Positions 1-7,987 of a stretch of 64,000 bases of DNA are shown in pieces. Position 1 is the stretch's first letter; each line of letters begins with the position of its first letter. The notes under the pieces were generated by a model, which saw nothing but the letters and a program-made list of their open reading frames with translations, ran no database searches and had not been told where the DNA came from. Source of the stretch: Cellulomonas sp. KH9 (GTDB lineage: Bacteria; Actinomycetota; Actinomycetes; Actinomycetales; Cellulomonadaceae). The position numbers were made by a program, and so were the translations under genes. The DNA is taken from the NCBI RefSeq assembly GCF_900114185.1, contig NZ_FOSE01000001.1, forward strand, positions 1,079,749 through 1,143,748, in the 5' to 3' direction.

Positions 1-116
1 GCAAGGAGCGGAACTACATCACCAAGAAGAACCGTCGGAACACGCCCGACCGGCTCGAGATGAAGAAGTACTGCCCGCGTGACAACAAGCACACGGTGCA
101 CCGCGAGACCCGCTGA
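1..116 (+). CDS. rpmG: 50S ribosomal protein L33 (3' part)
   Basis: The last 37 residues of L33 run from base 3 to a TGA at 114-116; the gene begins upstream of the window. The stretch starting [12 protein letters not shown] and ending HTVHRETR is the typical L33 C-terminus. L33 sits in the large subunit near the E site. The second zinc-ligand pair of zinc-type L33 is incomplete here (CPRD instead of CPxC), so zinc binding may be lost. In Mycobacterium tuberculosis rpmG2 also precedes hadA, which fits the two genes that follow. Confidence 0.95.
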   Translation, partial: KERNYITKKNRRNTPDRLEMKKYCPRDNKHTVHRETR

Positions 117-144
117 CGCGGGCCACGCGCCACGACTGACCGAC

Positions 145-597
145 GTGCCGGTCGACACCTCCTTCGCCGGGCGGGCCTACCCGCCCGGCGACGTGTATGT
201 GGTCTCGCGCGAGAAGCTGCGGGAGTTCGCCGAGGCGACGGGTGCCACGCACCCGGCCCACACGGACCCGCAGGCGGCTCGCGCGCTCGGGTACCCCGAC
301 GTGATCGCCCCGCCCACGTTCGCCGTGGTGGTCGCGCAGCGCACCGAGGCGCAGTACGTGCAGGACCCGGCGGCAGGCATCGACTTCAGCCGCGTGGTCC
401 ACGCCGACGAGCGGTTCACGCACCACCGGCCGATCCACGCCGGTGACCGGCTGCGCGCGGCGCTGCACGTCGACGCCGTGACGCAGCGCGCCGGCCTGTC
501 GATGGTCACCACGCGCTGCGAGATCGTCGACGAGGACGGCGGCGCCGTCGCGACCGTCGTCTCGACGCTGGCCGTACGGCCCGAGGACGCGGCATGA
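145..597 (+). CDS. hadA: MaoC-like dehydratase, HadA-type subunit
   Basis: This 150-residue hot-dog-fold protein has the FAS1-like dehydratase N-terminal domain signature (a THPAHTDP segment followed by VIAPPTFAV). In mycobacteria HadA pairs with HadB to dehydrate (3R)-hydroxyacyl-ACP during fatty-acid elongation, HadB supplying the catalytic dyad and HadA helping hold the acyl chain. I chose the GTG at 145 because a longer frame from 79 would overlap rpmG and adds non-homologous residues. The stop overlaps the hadB start as ATGA, implying coupling. The wider Micrococcales lack mycolic acids, so a role in ordinary lipid or acyl-CoA metabolism is inferred. Confidence 0.85.
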   Translation: MPVDTSFAGRAYPPGDVYVVSREKLREFAEATGATHPAHTDPQAARALGYPDVIAPPTFAVVVAQRTEAQYVQDPAAGIDFSRVVHADERFTHHRPIHAGDRLRAALHVDAVTQRAGLSMVTTRCEIVDEDGGAVATVVSTLAVRPEDAA

Positions 598-1031
598 CCG
601 CCGCGCCCGCCCGTCCCGCCCTGGCCGACCTCGCCGTGGGCCAGGAGGTCGCCCGCCGTCCCGTGACGGTCGACCGCGCACGGCTCGTGCGCTACGCCGG
701 TGCGTCCGGCGACTTCAACCCGATCCACTGGAACGAGCGGGTCGCCACGGCCGTGGGCCTGCCGGGCGTCATCGCGCACGGCATGTGGACCATGGGTGCG
801 GCGGCGGCCGTCGTGGCCGACTGGGCCGGTGACCCGGGAGCCGTCGTGGACTACCAGGTGCGCTTCACGCGCCCCGTCGTGGTCCCGGACCCGGGGGAGG
901 TCGTCGTCGACGTCGTCGCGACCGTGGGCGCACTCGACGCGGAGGCCCGGACCGTCCGTCTCGACCTCACGGTGAGCGTGGACGGTGCGCGCGTGCTGGG
1001 CCGCGCGCAGGCGGTCGTCCGGCTCGTCTGA
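594..1031 (+). CDS. hadB: MaoC family dehydratase, HadB-type catalytic subunit
   Basis: A 145-residue single hot-dog protein. The segment SGDFNPIHWNE carries the Asp and His of the MaoC/R-hydratase catalytic motif (DxNPxH), which HadA lacks in the same form. The expected activity is (3R)-hydroxyacyl dehydration as a HadA-HadB heterodimer. It starts four bases before the hadA stop. No hadC follows, unlike M. tuberculosis; the next gene is convergent. The 3' end contains one copy of a 17-bp direct repeat that extends past the stop. Confidence 0.85.
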   Translation: MTAAPARPALADLAVGQEVARRPVTVDRARLVRYAGASGDFNPIHWNERVATAVGLPGVIAHGMWTMGAAAAVVADWAGDPGAVVDYQVRFTRPVVVPDPGEVVVDVVATVGALDAEARTVRLDLTVSVDGARVLGRAQAVVRLV

Positions 1032-1054
1032 CCGGGTCCGCGCGCAGGCGGTCG
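1001..1054. repeat. 17-bp direct repeat spanning the hadB stop
   Basis: The sequence CCGCGCGCAGGCGGTCG occurs at 1001-1017 inside hadB and again at 1038-1054 just past the stop. A third partial copy (CAGGCGGTCGTCCG) lies near 1067-1080. This looks like a small local duplication at the gene end; no function is evident. Confidence 0.7.
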
Positions 1055-1089
1055 GGCCGGTCGGACCAGGCGGTCGTCCGTCGAGGGCC

Positions 1090-2151
1090 TCAGGCGCCCT
1101 GGGGGACGGGTCCGGTCGTGGTGCCGACGCGCAGCTGCACCGGGAGCACCCGGGGCCCGGGCATCCGGCCCGCGAGCAGGTCCTCGACCGCCTGCCCGAT
1201 CGCCGCGCCCTTCTCGGCCAGGGGCTGGGCCACGCTGGTCAGCACGTCCGGGGCCAGCCAGGGCAGGTCGAGCCCGTCGAACCCGGCGACCGACACGTCC
1301 TGCGGCACCCGCAGGCCCAGCTCACGGGCGGCGAGCACGACGCCGGAGGCCAGCAGGTCCGACTGGCAGACGATCGCCGTGGGGCGGTCCGGGCCGGACA
1401 GCAGCGCGCGCCCGGCGGCGGCGCCGTTCTCGACCAGGGACGCGGGCGTCTCGTAGACGAGGGTGGGGGAGACCCCGGCGTCGGTGAGCCCGGAGAGCCG
1501 GCGTCGGGTGATCTCCCAGGAGAGCTGGGCCAGGCGCCGGGGGTCCGCGGGGCCCTCGGCACGCTCACGGTCGAACGGCAGCGTGACCGTGGCGATGCGG
1601 GTGTGCCCCAGCTCGAGCACGTGCCGCGCGAGCTCGGCCATGCCCCCGTGGTCGTCGATGCCGACGGCGGCCACGTCCGGCTGGGGCGTGCCCTCGACGA
1701 GGACCGCGGGCGTGCCGCGGCGTCGCAGCATCTCCAGCACCGGGTCGTCGCTGGTGCCACCCCACATCTGCACGGCGACGTCCATCGCCGCGGACCCCAG
1801 CAGCGGGTCGACCGCGGGTTGCGACGCGTCGTCGGGGCCGGGGATGAGCAGGACGCCGAGCCCGCGGGGTCCGAGGGTGGCGGTCAGGCCGTCGAGGACC
1901 TGGACGGCGACGGGGTCGCGGAACGCGCGGCGCAGGGCGTCGCCCATGATGACGCCGACGATGCCGGAGCGGCCGCGGCGCAGCTGGCGGCCCAGCGGGT
2001 TGGGGCCGGCGTACCCGAGCTGCTGCGCGGCCTCCAGGACCCGCGCGCGGGTGGCCTCCGCGATGGGCCCGGAGCCGGAGAACGCCAGCGAGGCGGTGGA
2101 GACGGACACCCCGGCGCTCGCTGCGACGTCGGCCAGGGTGGTGCGCTGCAC
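1090..2151 (-). CDS. LacI family transcriptional regulator
   Basis: A 353-residue regulator. The N-terminal helix-turn-helix (TTLADVAASAGVSVSTAS, residues 4-21) and the hinge region (VLEAAQQLGY) are characteristic of LacI/GalR repressors, followed by a periplasmic-binding-protein-like effector domain. It starts at a GTG and reads away from two MFS transporter genes. The shared intergenic region holds overlapping palindromes with a central CG, the form LacI-family operators take. It probably represses itself and the transporters in response to an unidentified small molecule, possibly a sugar or nucleoside. Confidence 0.92.
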   Translation of the reverse strand: MQRTTLADVAASAGVSVSTASLAFSGSGPIAEATRARVLEAAQQLGYAGPNPLGRQLRRGRSGIVGVIMGDALRRAFRDPVAVQVLDGLTATLGPRGLGVLLIPGPDDASQPAVDPLLGSAAMDVAVQMWGGTSDDPVLEMLRRRGTPAVLVEGTPQPDVAAVGIDDHGGMAELARHVLELGHTRIATVTLPFDRERAEGPADPRRLAQLSWEITRRRLSGLTDAGVSPTLVYETPASLVENGAAAGRALLSGPDRPTAIVCQSDLLASGVVLAARELGLRVPQDVSVAGFDGLDLPWLAPDVLTSVAQPLAEKGAAIGQAVEDLLAGRMPGPRVLPVQLRVGTTTGPVPQGA

Positions 2152-2242
2152 GGACAGGGCTGACCTCCGGGGCCGGCGAGGGGCGTGGGGCGACGTTTGA
2201 CGTCGCCGTCAGCGTACCCGCAGGATGGTCACGTCCCCTCAT

Positions 2243-2282
2243 ATCGATTCGATCGCGCACCCCATCGATCGAATCGATTCGA
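2243..2282. promoter_or_regulatory. Palindromic operator cluster between lacI-type gene and MFS genes
   Basis: A 13-bp arm (ATCGATTCGATCG, 2243-2255) and its perfect inverted copy (2266-2278) flank a 10-bp spacer. Overlapping the right arm is a perfect 14-bp palindrome, TCGAATCGATTCGA (2269-2282), with CG at its centre. Such AT-containing palindromes stand out in this GC-rich sequence. The location between divergent genes, one encoding a LacI-family protein, makes it the probable operator; binding is inferred. Confidence 0.7.
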
Positions 2283-2336
2283 GGCCGGGTCGCCCACGGC
2301 GCCCGGCCCGCAGCACCCGTACCCCGGAGCCCTCCC

Positions 2337-3782
2337 GTGACCCGCCCCCACCTGCCGGCCGTCGCCCGCGCCCGCCTCCTGCTCGTCGGGTTGTTCGCCG
2401 TCGCCGGCACCGCGTTCGCGAGCTGGCTGGCGCGCATCCCCACCGTGCGCGACCTGCTCGACCTCGGCACCGCGGACCTGGGGCTGCTCCTCCTGGTCGG
2501 CTCCGTCGGCTCGCTGGTCACCGTCACCGTCTCCGGCATCGTGCTGCAGCGCCTCGGCACCCGCCGGGTGCTGGTCGGCGCCACGGTGCTGCTGGGCACG
2601 GCGCTGGTGCTGCTCGGCGTCGGGCCGACGGTCGGCTCGCGCGCCCTGCTCGCCGTGGGCATCTTCCTCAACGGTGTGGCCGTGGCCCTCGGCAACGTCG
2701 CCATGAACGTCGAGTCCGCCCGCGTCGAGCGCGCGCTCGGGCGCACCGTGATCCCGCAGTTCCACGCCGCGTTCTCCGTCGGCGCCGTCGTCGGGTCCGG
2801 CGCCGGTGCGCTCGCCTCGGCCGTCGGGGTCCCGGTGGGCGTCCAGCTGCCCGTCACCGCCGCCGTCGTGGTGGTGTGGCGCCTCGCGTCCCTGCGGGGC
2901 GTCGTGCTGCCGCCCTCCGAGGTCGAGGCGGGGGAGCGTGCAGGGGTCCGGGCGGTCGTGCGTGCCGCCGGCACCTCCCGCCTGCAGCACGGCGCGCGAC
3001 GCCTGGGTACGGCGCTCGACGCCTGGCGTGAGCCGCGCACGCTGCTCGTGGGCGTCGTCGTGCTGGCCGCGGCGTTCTCGGAGGGCGCCGCCAACAACTG
3101 GCTGTCCCTCGCGGTCGTCGACGGGTTCGGTCGTACCGAGTCCGTCGGCGGGGCCGTGCTGGGCCTGTTCGTGGCCGCGATGACCGTGGTGCGCCTGCTC
3201 GGCACGCGGCTGCTCGACCGGTTCGGGCGCGTCGCCGTGCTCCGGGCGTCGGGCGTCGCGTCGGTCGTCGGCCTCCTGGTGTTCGGGTTCGCCCCCACGC
3301 TCGGCCTCGCCGGTGCGGGCGTCCTGCTGTGGGGGGCGGGGGCCGCGCTCGCGGTGCCCATCGGCATCGCCGCCGCGTCCGACGAGCCCGTCCGCGCGGC
3401 CGGCCGTGTCGCCGTGGTGTCCGCCTTCGCCTCCATGGCCTCCCTCGTGGCGCCGCCCGTGCTCGGCCTGGCGGCCGAGTCGGTGGGTGCGCGTCACGCG
3501 CTCGTGCTCATCGTCGTCGCGATGACCGCCAGCGTCGTGGTGGCACCGGCCGTCGCACGCCGCCCGGCCGCCGCGGTGGCACCCGTCCCCACCCCGCGCC
3601 CGCCCGCCGACGACCCCGGCCCGACCGGCCCGGGGACGCCGGACGGCCCCGCCCCGGCGGCTGCGTCGGGCGACGCCCCGCACCGCGTCGCGCGCGTCCG
3701 CCGGCACCGTCCGGTGCCTCCGCCGCGCCCGCGCCGCCGCCGCACACCCGATCGACCCGCCGCACCGGGAGGAGCACGATGA
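2337..3782 (+). CDS. MFS transporter (first of a tandem pair)
   Basis: A 481-residue major facilitator superfamily protein with about 12 hydrophobic segments and an early FASWLARIPTVRD motif after TM1, as in the YbjJ-like branch of MFS proteins. The substrate is unknown. The last 80 or so residues are a Pro/Ala/Arg-rich, low-complexity tail absent from its neighbour, so the transport core ends near residue 400. The GTG start follows a GGAG element. It is divergent from the LacI-type regulator and its stop overlaps the next MFS start (ATGA), so the two transporters are probably cotranscribed and jointly regulated. Confidence 0.88.
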   Translation: MTRPHLPAVARARLLLVGLFAVAGTAFASWLARIPTVRDLLDLGTADLGLLLLVGSVGSLVTVTVSGIVLQRLGTRRVLVGATVLLGTALVLLGVGPTVGSRALLAVGIFLNGVAVALGNVAMNVESARVERALGRTVIPQFHAAFSVGAVVGSGAGALASAVGVPVGVQLPVTAAVVVVWRLASLRGVVLPPSEVEAGERAGVRAVVRAAGTSRLQHGARRLGTALDAWREPRTLLVGVVVLAAAFSEGAANNWLSLAVVDGFGRTESVGGAVLGLFVAAMTVVRLLGTRLLDRFGRVAVLRASGVASVVGLLVFGFAPTLGLAGAGVLLWGAGAALAVPIGIAAASDEPVRAAGRVAVVSAFASMASLVAPPVLGLAAESVGARHALVLIVVAMTASVVVAPAVARRPAAAVAPVPTPRPPADDPGPTGPGTPDGPAPAAASGDAPHRVARVRRHRPVPPPRPRRRRTPDRPAAPGGAR

Positions 3783-5035
3783 GCCCCGTGGAGGAGGTCC
3801 GCAGCACCCCGACCCGTGAGGTCCGGGTCGCCTCGGCGGCGGTGTTCGCCGTGTTCCTGCTCTCCGGCGTCAACTTCGCCTCGTGGGCGGCGCGGCTGCC
3901 CGCGGTGCGCGACGCGCTCGGCCTGACCCCCGAGCGCATGGGGGTGCTGCTGCTGATCGGGGCCATGGGGTCGCTGGTCGCGCTGCCGCTGTCGGGGATG
4001 GTCGTGGAACGGCTGGGCGCCCGGCGCACGGTCCTGGCCTTCGCCGTCGTCAACGGGGCCGGGTACGCCGTCGCGTCGGTCGGGGTCGCGCTCGACCTGG
4101 TGGTGCTCGTGGGGGCCGGTCTCGTGCTGGTCGGCGTCGGGGCGGGGGTGTGGGACGCCGCGATGAACCTCGAGGGCGCGGTCGTCGAGCAGCGGCTGGG
4201 CCGCACCGTCATGCCGCGGTACCACGCGGGGTTCTCCTTCGGGACGATGGGTGCCGCGGGCGTCGCCGCCGTCCTGGCGACCCTGCACGTGCCGGTGCAG
4301 GTCCACCTCCCCGTCGTCGTCGCCCTGTCCTGCGTGGCCACGGCCGTCGCGGTCCGCTCGTTCCTCGCCGAACCGGCGCACCCGGGCGACCCCGCGTCGA
4401 CCGGGGCGGCCGCGCCCCGCGGCGCCCGGGCCGCGGTCGGCGCGTGGCTCGAGCCGCGCACCCTGCTCATCGGCCTGGTGGTGCTGGCCGCCGCGCTCAC
4501 CGAGGGGGCAGCCAACGACTGGGTCAGCCTGGCCGTGGTCGACGGGTTCGGCACCACCCACGCCACGGGCGCCGTCGGGTTCGCGCTCTTCGTCACCGCG
4601 ATGACTGCCATGCGGATGCTCGGCACGTCGTTGCTCGACCGGTACGGCCGCGTCGTCGTGCTGCGGCTGTGCGCGCTGCTGGCAGGCGTCGGCCTGCTCG
4701 TCTTCGGCCTGGCCGACCAGCTCTGGCTGGCGCTCGCGGGCGTGGTGGTCTGGGGCATGGGCGCCGCCCTGGGGTTCCCCGTGGGCATGAGCGCCGCGGC
4801 GGACGACCCGGTGCGCGCGGCGCAGCGCGTCGCCGTCGTGTCGACCATCGGCTACTCCGCGTTCCTCGCCGGCCCGCCGCTGCTGGGCCTGCTCGCCGAG
4901 CACGTCGGCTACCGGCAGGCGCTGCTCGCCATCCTCGTGCCCGTCGTGCTGGGGCTCGCCGTGACCGGTGCCGCACGCCCCCTGCCCGTGCGTCACGCCG
5001 CCCCTGCGGACGTGGTGGACGGCCCCGCGGACTAG
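3779..5035 (+). CDS. MFS transporter (second of a tandem pair)
   Basis: A 418-residue MFS protein clearly paralogous to the preceding one: both share FASWxARxPxVRD near the start, a ERLG/QRLG-TRR-type loop after TM2, and a LEPRTLL/REPRTLL segment before TM7. It starts at ATG 3779 within the previous stop, after a GGAGGAG ribosome-binding site. The tandem arrangement points to local duplication, either giving two specificities or a heteromeric pair. The substrate cannot be read from the sequence. Confidence 0.9.
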   Translation: MSPVEEVRSTPTREVRVASAAVFAVFLLSGVNFASWAARLPAVRDALGLTPERMGVLLLIGAMGSLVALPLSGMVVERLGARRTVLAFAVVNGAGYAVASVGVALDLVVLVGAGLVLVGVGAGVWDAAMNLEGAVVEQRLGRTVMPRYHAGFSFGTMGAAGVAAVLATLHVPVQVHLPVVVALSCVATAVAVRSFLAEPAHPGDPASTGAAAPRGARAAVGAWLEPRTLLIGLVVLAAALTEGAANDWVSLAVVDGFGTTHATGAVGFALFVTAMTAMRMLGTSLLDRYGRVVVLRLCALLAGVGLLVFGLADQLWLALAGVVVWGMGAALGFPVGMSAAADDPVRAAQRVAVVSTIGYSAFLAGPPLLGLLAEHVGYRQALLAILVPVVLGLAVTGAARPLPVRHAAPADVVDGPAD

Positions 5036-5044
5036 CCTGGTCGC

Positions 5045-6184
5045 GTGGAGCTCGACACCTGCGCCCTGCCCGGCCCGGCCCCCGAGCCGGCCCGCCCGGC
5101 CGTCCCGACGTACAGCGGCACCCCCGCGCTCGCGGACCTCACGACGCTGCACGTCGGCGGGCCCGCCGCCCGCTACGTCGAGACCGCGACCGAGGCGGAG
5201 CTGGTCGGGACGGTTCGGGCGGCCGACGCCGCCGGCGAGCCGCTGCTGGTCCTGGGCGGTGGGTCCAACGTGCTGGTGGGTGACGCGGGGTTCCCCGGGG
5301 TGGTCGTGCGTGACGTCCGCGGCGGCATCGACGTCCCCGACGCGTCGGCGTGCGGCGGGGTGACCGTGACCGTCCCGGCCGGCACGGTGTGGGACGACGT
5401 CGTCGCCTACGCCGTCGACCACGGGCTCGTCGGCGTCGAGGCGCTGTCCGGGATCCCGGGGTCGACGGGCGCGACCCCCGTGCAGAACGTGGGCGCGTAC
5501 GGGCAGGAGGTCGCCCAGACCGTCGCCCAGGTCCGGGTGTGGGACCGCGGCCGCGGGCGCGTGCGGACCCTGCCGTTCGTCACCCTCGGGTTCGGCTACC
5601 GCACGTCGGTGCTCAAGCGCTCGATGCGCCCGGACCCGGCGGACCACGCCGCGCCGTGGGGGCCGACGCCGCGGTACGTCGTGCTCGACGTGACCTTCCA
5701 GATGAAGGAGGGCTCGCTCTCCGCGCCCGTCGCGTACCCGGAGCTCGCCCGCGCGCTCGACGTCGCCGTCGGTGAGCGTGCCCCCCTCGCCGAGGTCCGC
5801 GCGGCGGTGCTGGCGCTGCGGTCCCGCAAGGGCATGGTGCTCGACCCCGCGGACCACGACACGTGGAGCGCGGGCTCGTTCTTCACCAACCCCGTGCTCC
5901 CGGACGCGGACGCGCTGCCGGCCGACGCCCCGCGCTGGCCGATGCCGGACGGCGCGGTGAAGACCAGCGCCGCGTGGCTCATCGAGCACGCGGGCTTCAC
6001 GCGCGGGTTCGGGGGGCCCGGACCGGCGGCCTTGTCGACCAAGCACACCCTGGCGCTCACGAACCGGGGCGACGCGCGCGCGGACGACCTCCTCGCCCTC
6101 GCGCGGACCGTGCGCGACGGCGTGCGCGACCGCTTCGGCGTGGTCCTGGAGCCCGAGCCGGTGCTGGTGGGCGTCACGCTCTGA
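5045..6184 (+). CDS. murB: UDP-N-acetylmuramate dehydrogenase
   Basis: MurB reduces UDP-GlcNAc-enolpyruvate to UDP-MurNAc using NADPH and FAD in the cytoplasm, the second committed step of peptidoglycan synthesis. The 379-residue protein has the FAD-binding GGGSNVLVGD (residues 71-80), the YRTSVLK segment, the general-acid serine in SAGSFFTNP (Ser278) and the C-terminal LEPEPVLVG containing the conserved acidic residue. The GTG at 5045 gives the usual N-terminus. The gene is nine bases downstream of the MFS pair but functionally unrelated; it meets adenosine deaminase tail to tail. Confidence 0.95.
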   Translation: MELDTCALPGPAPEPARPAVPTYSGTPALADLTTLHVGGPAARYVETATEAELVGTVRAADAAGEPLLVLGGGSNVLVGDAGFPGVVVRDVRGGIDVPDASACGGVTVTVPAGTVWDDVVAYAVDHGLVGVEALSGIPGSTGATPVQNVGAYGQEVAQTVAQVRVWDRGRGRVRTLPFVTLGFGYRTSVLKRSMRPDPADHAAPWGPTPRYVVLDVTFQMKEGSLSAPVAYPELARALDVAVGERAPLAEVRAAVLALRSRKGMVLDPADHDTWSAGSFFTNPVLPDADALPADAPRWPMPDGAVKTSAAWLIEHAGFTRGFGGPGPAALSTKHTLALTNRGDARADDLLALARTVRDGVRDRFGVVLEPEPVLVGVTL

Positions 6185-6217
6185 ACGCGACGGACGCCAC
6201 CGGACCGTAGGACCGCG

Positions 6218-7249
6218 TCAGCCCTGCGTCGGCTCCGTCGCGAGCCAGGCGTCGACGCCGGCCAGGAGCCGGGCGCGGGCTGCCGGTGAGGCCGCGCTCG
6301 CCGTGATCGACGCGCGCGCCAGGTCCGCCAGCGCGTGGTCGTCGAACCCGTGGTCCTCGCGCGCGATGCGGTACTGGTCGGCCAGGCGGGAGCGGAAGAG
6401 CAGCGGGTCGTCGGCGCCGAGCGCGACCCGGGCCCCGGCGTCCACGAGGGCCCGCAGCGGCACGTCCCGGGCGGTCGGGTACACGCCGAGCGACACGTTC
6501 GACGCGGGGCAGACCTCGAGCGCGACCTCCTCGTCGACCACGCGGGCCAGCACCCGCGGGTCCTCCGCGCTGCGCACGCCGTGCCCCAGGCGGTCCGGGC
6601 GCAGGTGGTCGAGCACCTCCTCGACGTGCGCCGGGCCCAGCAGCTCCCCACCGTGGGGGACGGACCGCAGCCCCGCACGGTGCGCGATCGTGAAGGCGGG
6701 GGCGAACTGCTCGGTCTCCCCGCGGCGCTCGTCGTTCGACAGGCCGAACCCGATCACGCCGCCCGCACCGTCGCCGGCGTGCCGCGCCGCGAGCCGCGCC
6801 AGCGTCCGCGCCTCCAGCGGGTGCCGCATGCGCGAGGCGGCGACCACGACGCCCACCTCGACGCCGGTGGCGGCCTGCGCGGCCCGCGCCTCGTCGAGCA
6901 CGATCTCCAGCGCGGGAGTGATGCCGCCCACGTACGGTGCGTACGACGTGGGGTCCACCTGGATCTCGAGCCGGCCCGAGCCCTCCGCGGCGTCGTCCGC
7001 CGCGGCCTCCGCGACGATCCGGCGCATGTCCGCCTCGGAGCGCACGCACGCGCGGGCCGCGTCGTACATGCGCTGGAACCGGAACCAGCCGCGCTCGTCG
7101 GCCGGCACCACCAGCGGGTCGGCGTCCAGCAGCGCGTGGGGCAGACGGATGCCGTGCAGCTCCGCGAGCTCGGCGAGCGTCTCCACACGCATCGACCCCG
7201 TGAAGTGCAGGTGCAGGTGTGCCTTGGGCAGCAGGCTGAGGTCGCGCAT
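6218..7249 (-). CDS. add: Adenosine deaminase
   Basis: A 343-residue TIM-barrel amidohydrolase that converts adenosine (or deoxyadenosine) to inosine in purine salvage. Metal and substrate residues are visible: HLHFTGSM near the N-terminus, HGGE, a GHGVR segment and the C-terminal GADDPLLF aspartates. The ATG at 7249 puts MRDLSLLPKAH at the N-terminus, as in the family; a start eight codons upstream is possible but less likely. HGGE replaces the more common HAGE, so a related aminodeoxynucleoside or N6-substituted substrate cannot be excluded. Confidence 0.88.
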   Translation of the reverse strand: MRDLSLLPKAHLHLHFTGSMRVETLAELAELHGIRLPHALLDADPLVVPADERGWFRFQRMYDAARACVRSEADMRRIVAEAAADDAAEGSGRLEIQVDPTSYAPYVGGITPALEIVLDEARAAQAATGVEVGVVVAASRMRHPLEARTLARLAARHAGDGAGGVIGFGLSNDERRGETEQFAPAFTIAHRAGLRSVPHGGELLGPAHVEEVLDHLRPDRLGHGVRSAEDPRVLARVVDEEVALEVCPASNVSLGVYPTARDVPLRALVDAGARVALGADDPLLFRSRLADQYRIAREDHGFDDHALADLARASITASAASPAARARLLAGVDAWLATEPTQG

Positions 7250-7312
7250 CGCCTCCAGTCTGCCAGCCGGCACGGTGCCGGTCGCGCGGGCCCGGGCCCG
7301 CGCGGGGTGGCG

Positions 7313-7987
7313 TCAGGCCGGTGCGTCCACCAGCCGGTAGCCGACGCCGCGGATGGTGTCGAAGTGCTCGGCACCGAGCTTGCGCCGCAGGTACCGCACG
7401 TAGACGTCGACCACGTTCGAGCCGGGGTCGAAGTCGTACCCCCAGACCTCCGAGAGCAGGCGCTCGCGGGTGAGCACGTCACCCGGGTTGCGCATGAACG
7501 TCTCGGCGAGCGCGAACTCGCGGGCCGACAGGTCGACCTCGGCGTCCCCGACGCGCATCCGCCGGGTGCGCAGGTCGAGCTGCAGACGTCCGTGGGCCAG
7601 CACGTTGCCCCGGGACGGGGCCGCGGGCTGGCTGCGCAGCCGCAGACGGACCCGCGCCAGGAGCTCCTCGAACCGGAACGGCTTGGCCATGTAGTCGTCC
7701 GCCCCGGACTCCAGGCCGGTGACCGTGTCGGTCACCGACGAGCGTGCGGTCAGGACGATCACGGGCAGGGCGTACCCCTCGGCACGCAGGAACCGCAGGA
7801 CGTCGAAGCCGTCCATGTCGCCCAGTCCCAGGTCGAGCACCAGCAGGTCCACCCCACCGGCCTCGACCCGCTCCAGCGCCGCCTCGCCCGTGAGGACGGC
7901 GGTGGCCTCGTACCCGTGGGCGCGCAGGCCCTTGGCGACGAAGGCGGCGATCCGCTCCTCGTCCTCGGCGATCAGGATGTGCGTCAT
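7313..7987 (-). CDS. OmpR-family response regulator
   Basis: A 224-residue two-domain regulator. The receiver has the acidic pair in IAEDEE, the phosphoacceptor Asp52 in VLDLGLGDMDG and the Lys in MAKPF. The C-terminal winged helix reads AEVDLSAREFALAE through VDVYVRYLRRKLG and ends in the TIRGVGYRLV signature. It starts inside the stop of the downstream histidine kinase (4-bp overlap), so the two form one transcription unit read from the kinase side. The stimulus and target genes are not apparent. Confidence 0.95.
   Translation of the reverse strand: MTHILIAEDEERIAAFVAKGLRAHGYEATAVLTGEAALERVEAGGVDLLVLDLGLGDMDGFDVLRFLRAEGYALPVIVLTARSSVTDTVTGLESGADDYMAKPFRFEELLARVRLRLRSQPAAPSRGNVLAHGRLQLDLRTRRMRVGDAEVDLSAREFALAETFMRNPGDVLTRERLLSEVWGYDFDPGSNVVDVYVRYLRRKLGAEHFDTIRGVGYRLVDAPA

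Noticed and set aside
79..144. An N-terminal extension of hadA starting at GTG 79
   Set aside because: It lies inside rpmG and encodes residues unrelated to the MaoC family.
1565..3707. Long minus-strand frames overlapping the LacI-type and MFS genes
   Set aside because: Low-complexity Arg/Pro/Thr or His/Asp/Gly translations; the real genes in other frames have clear domains.
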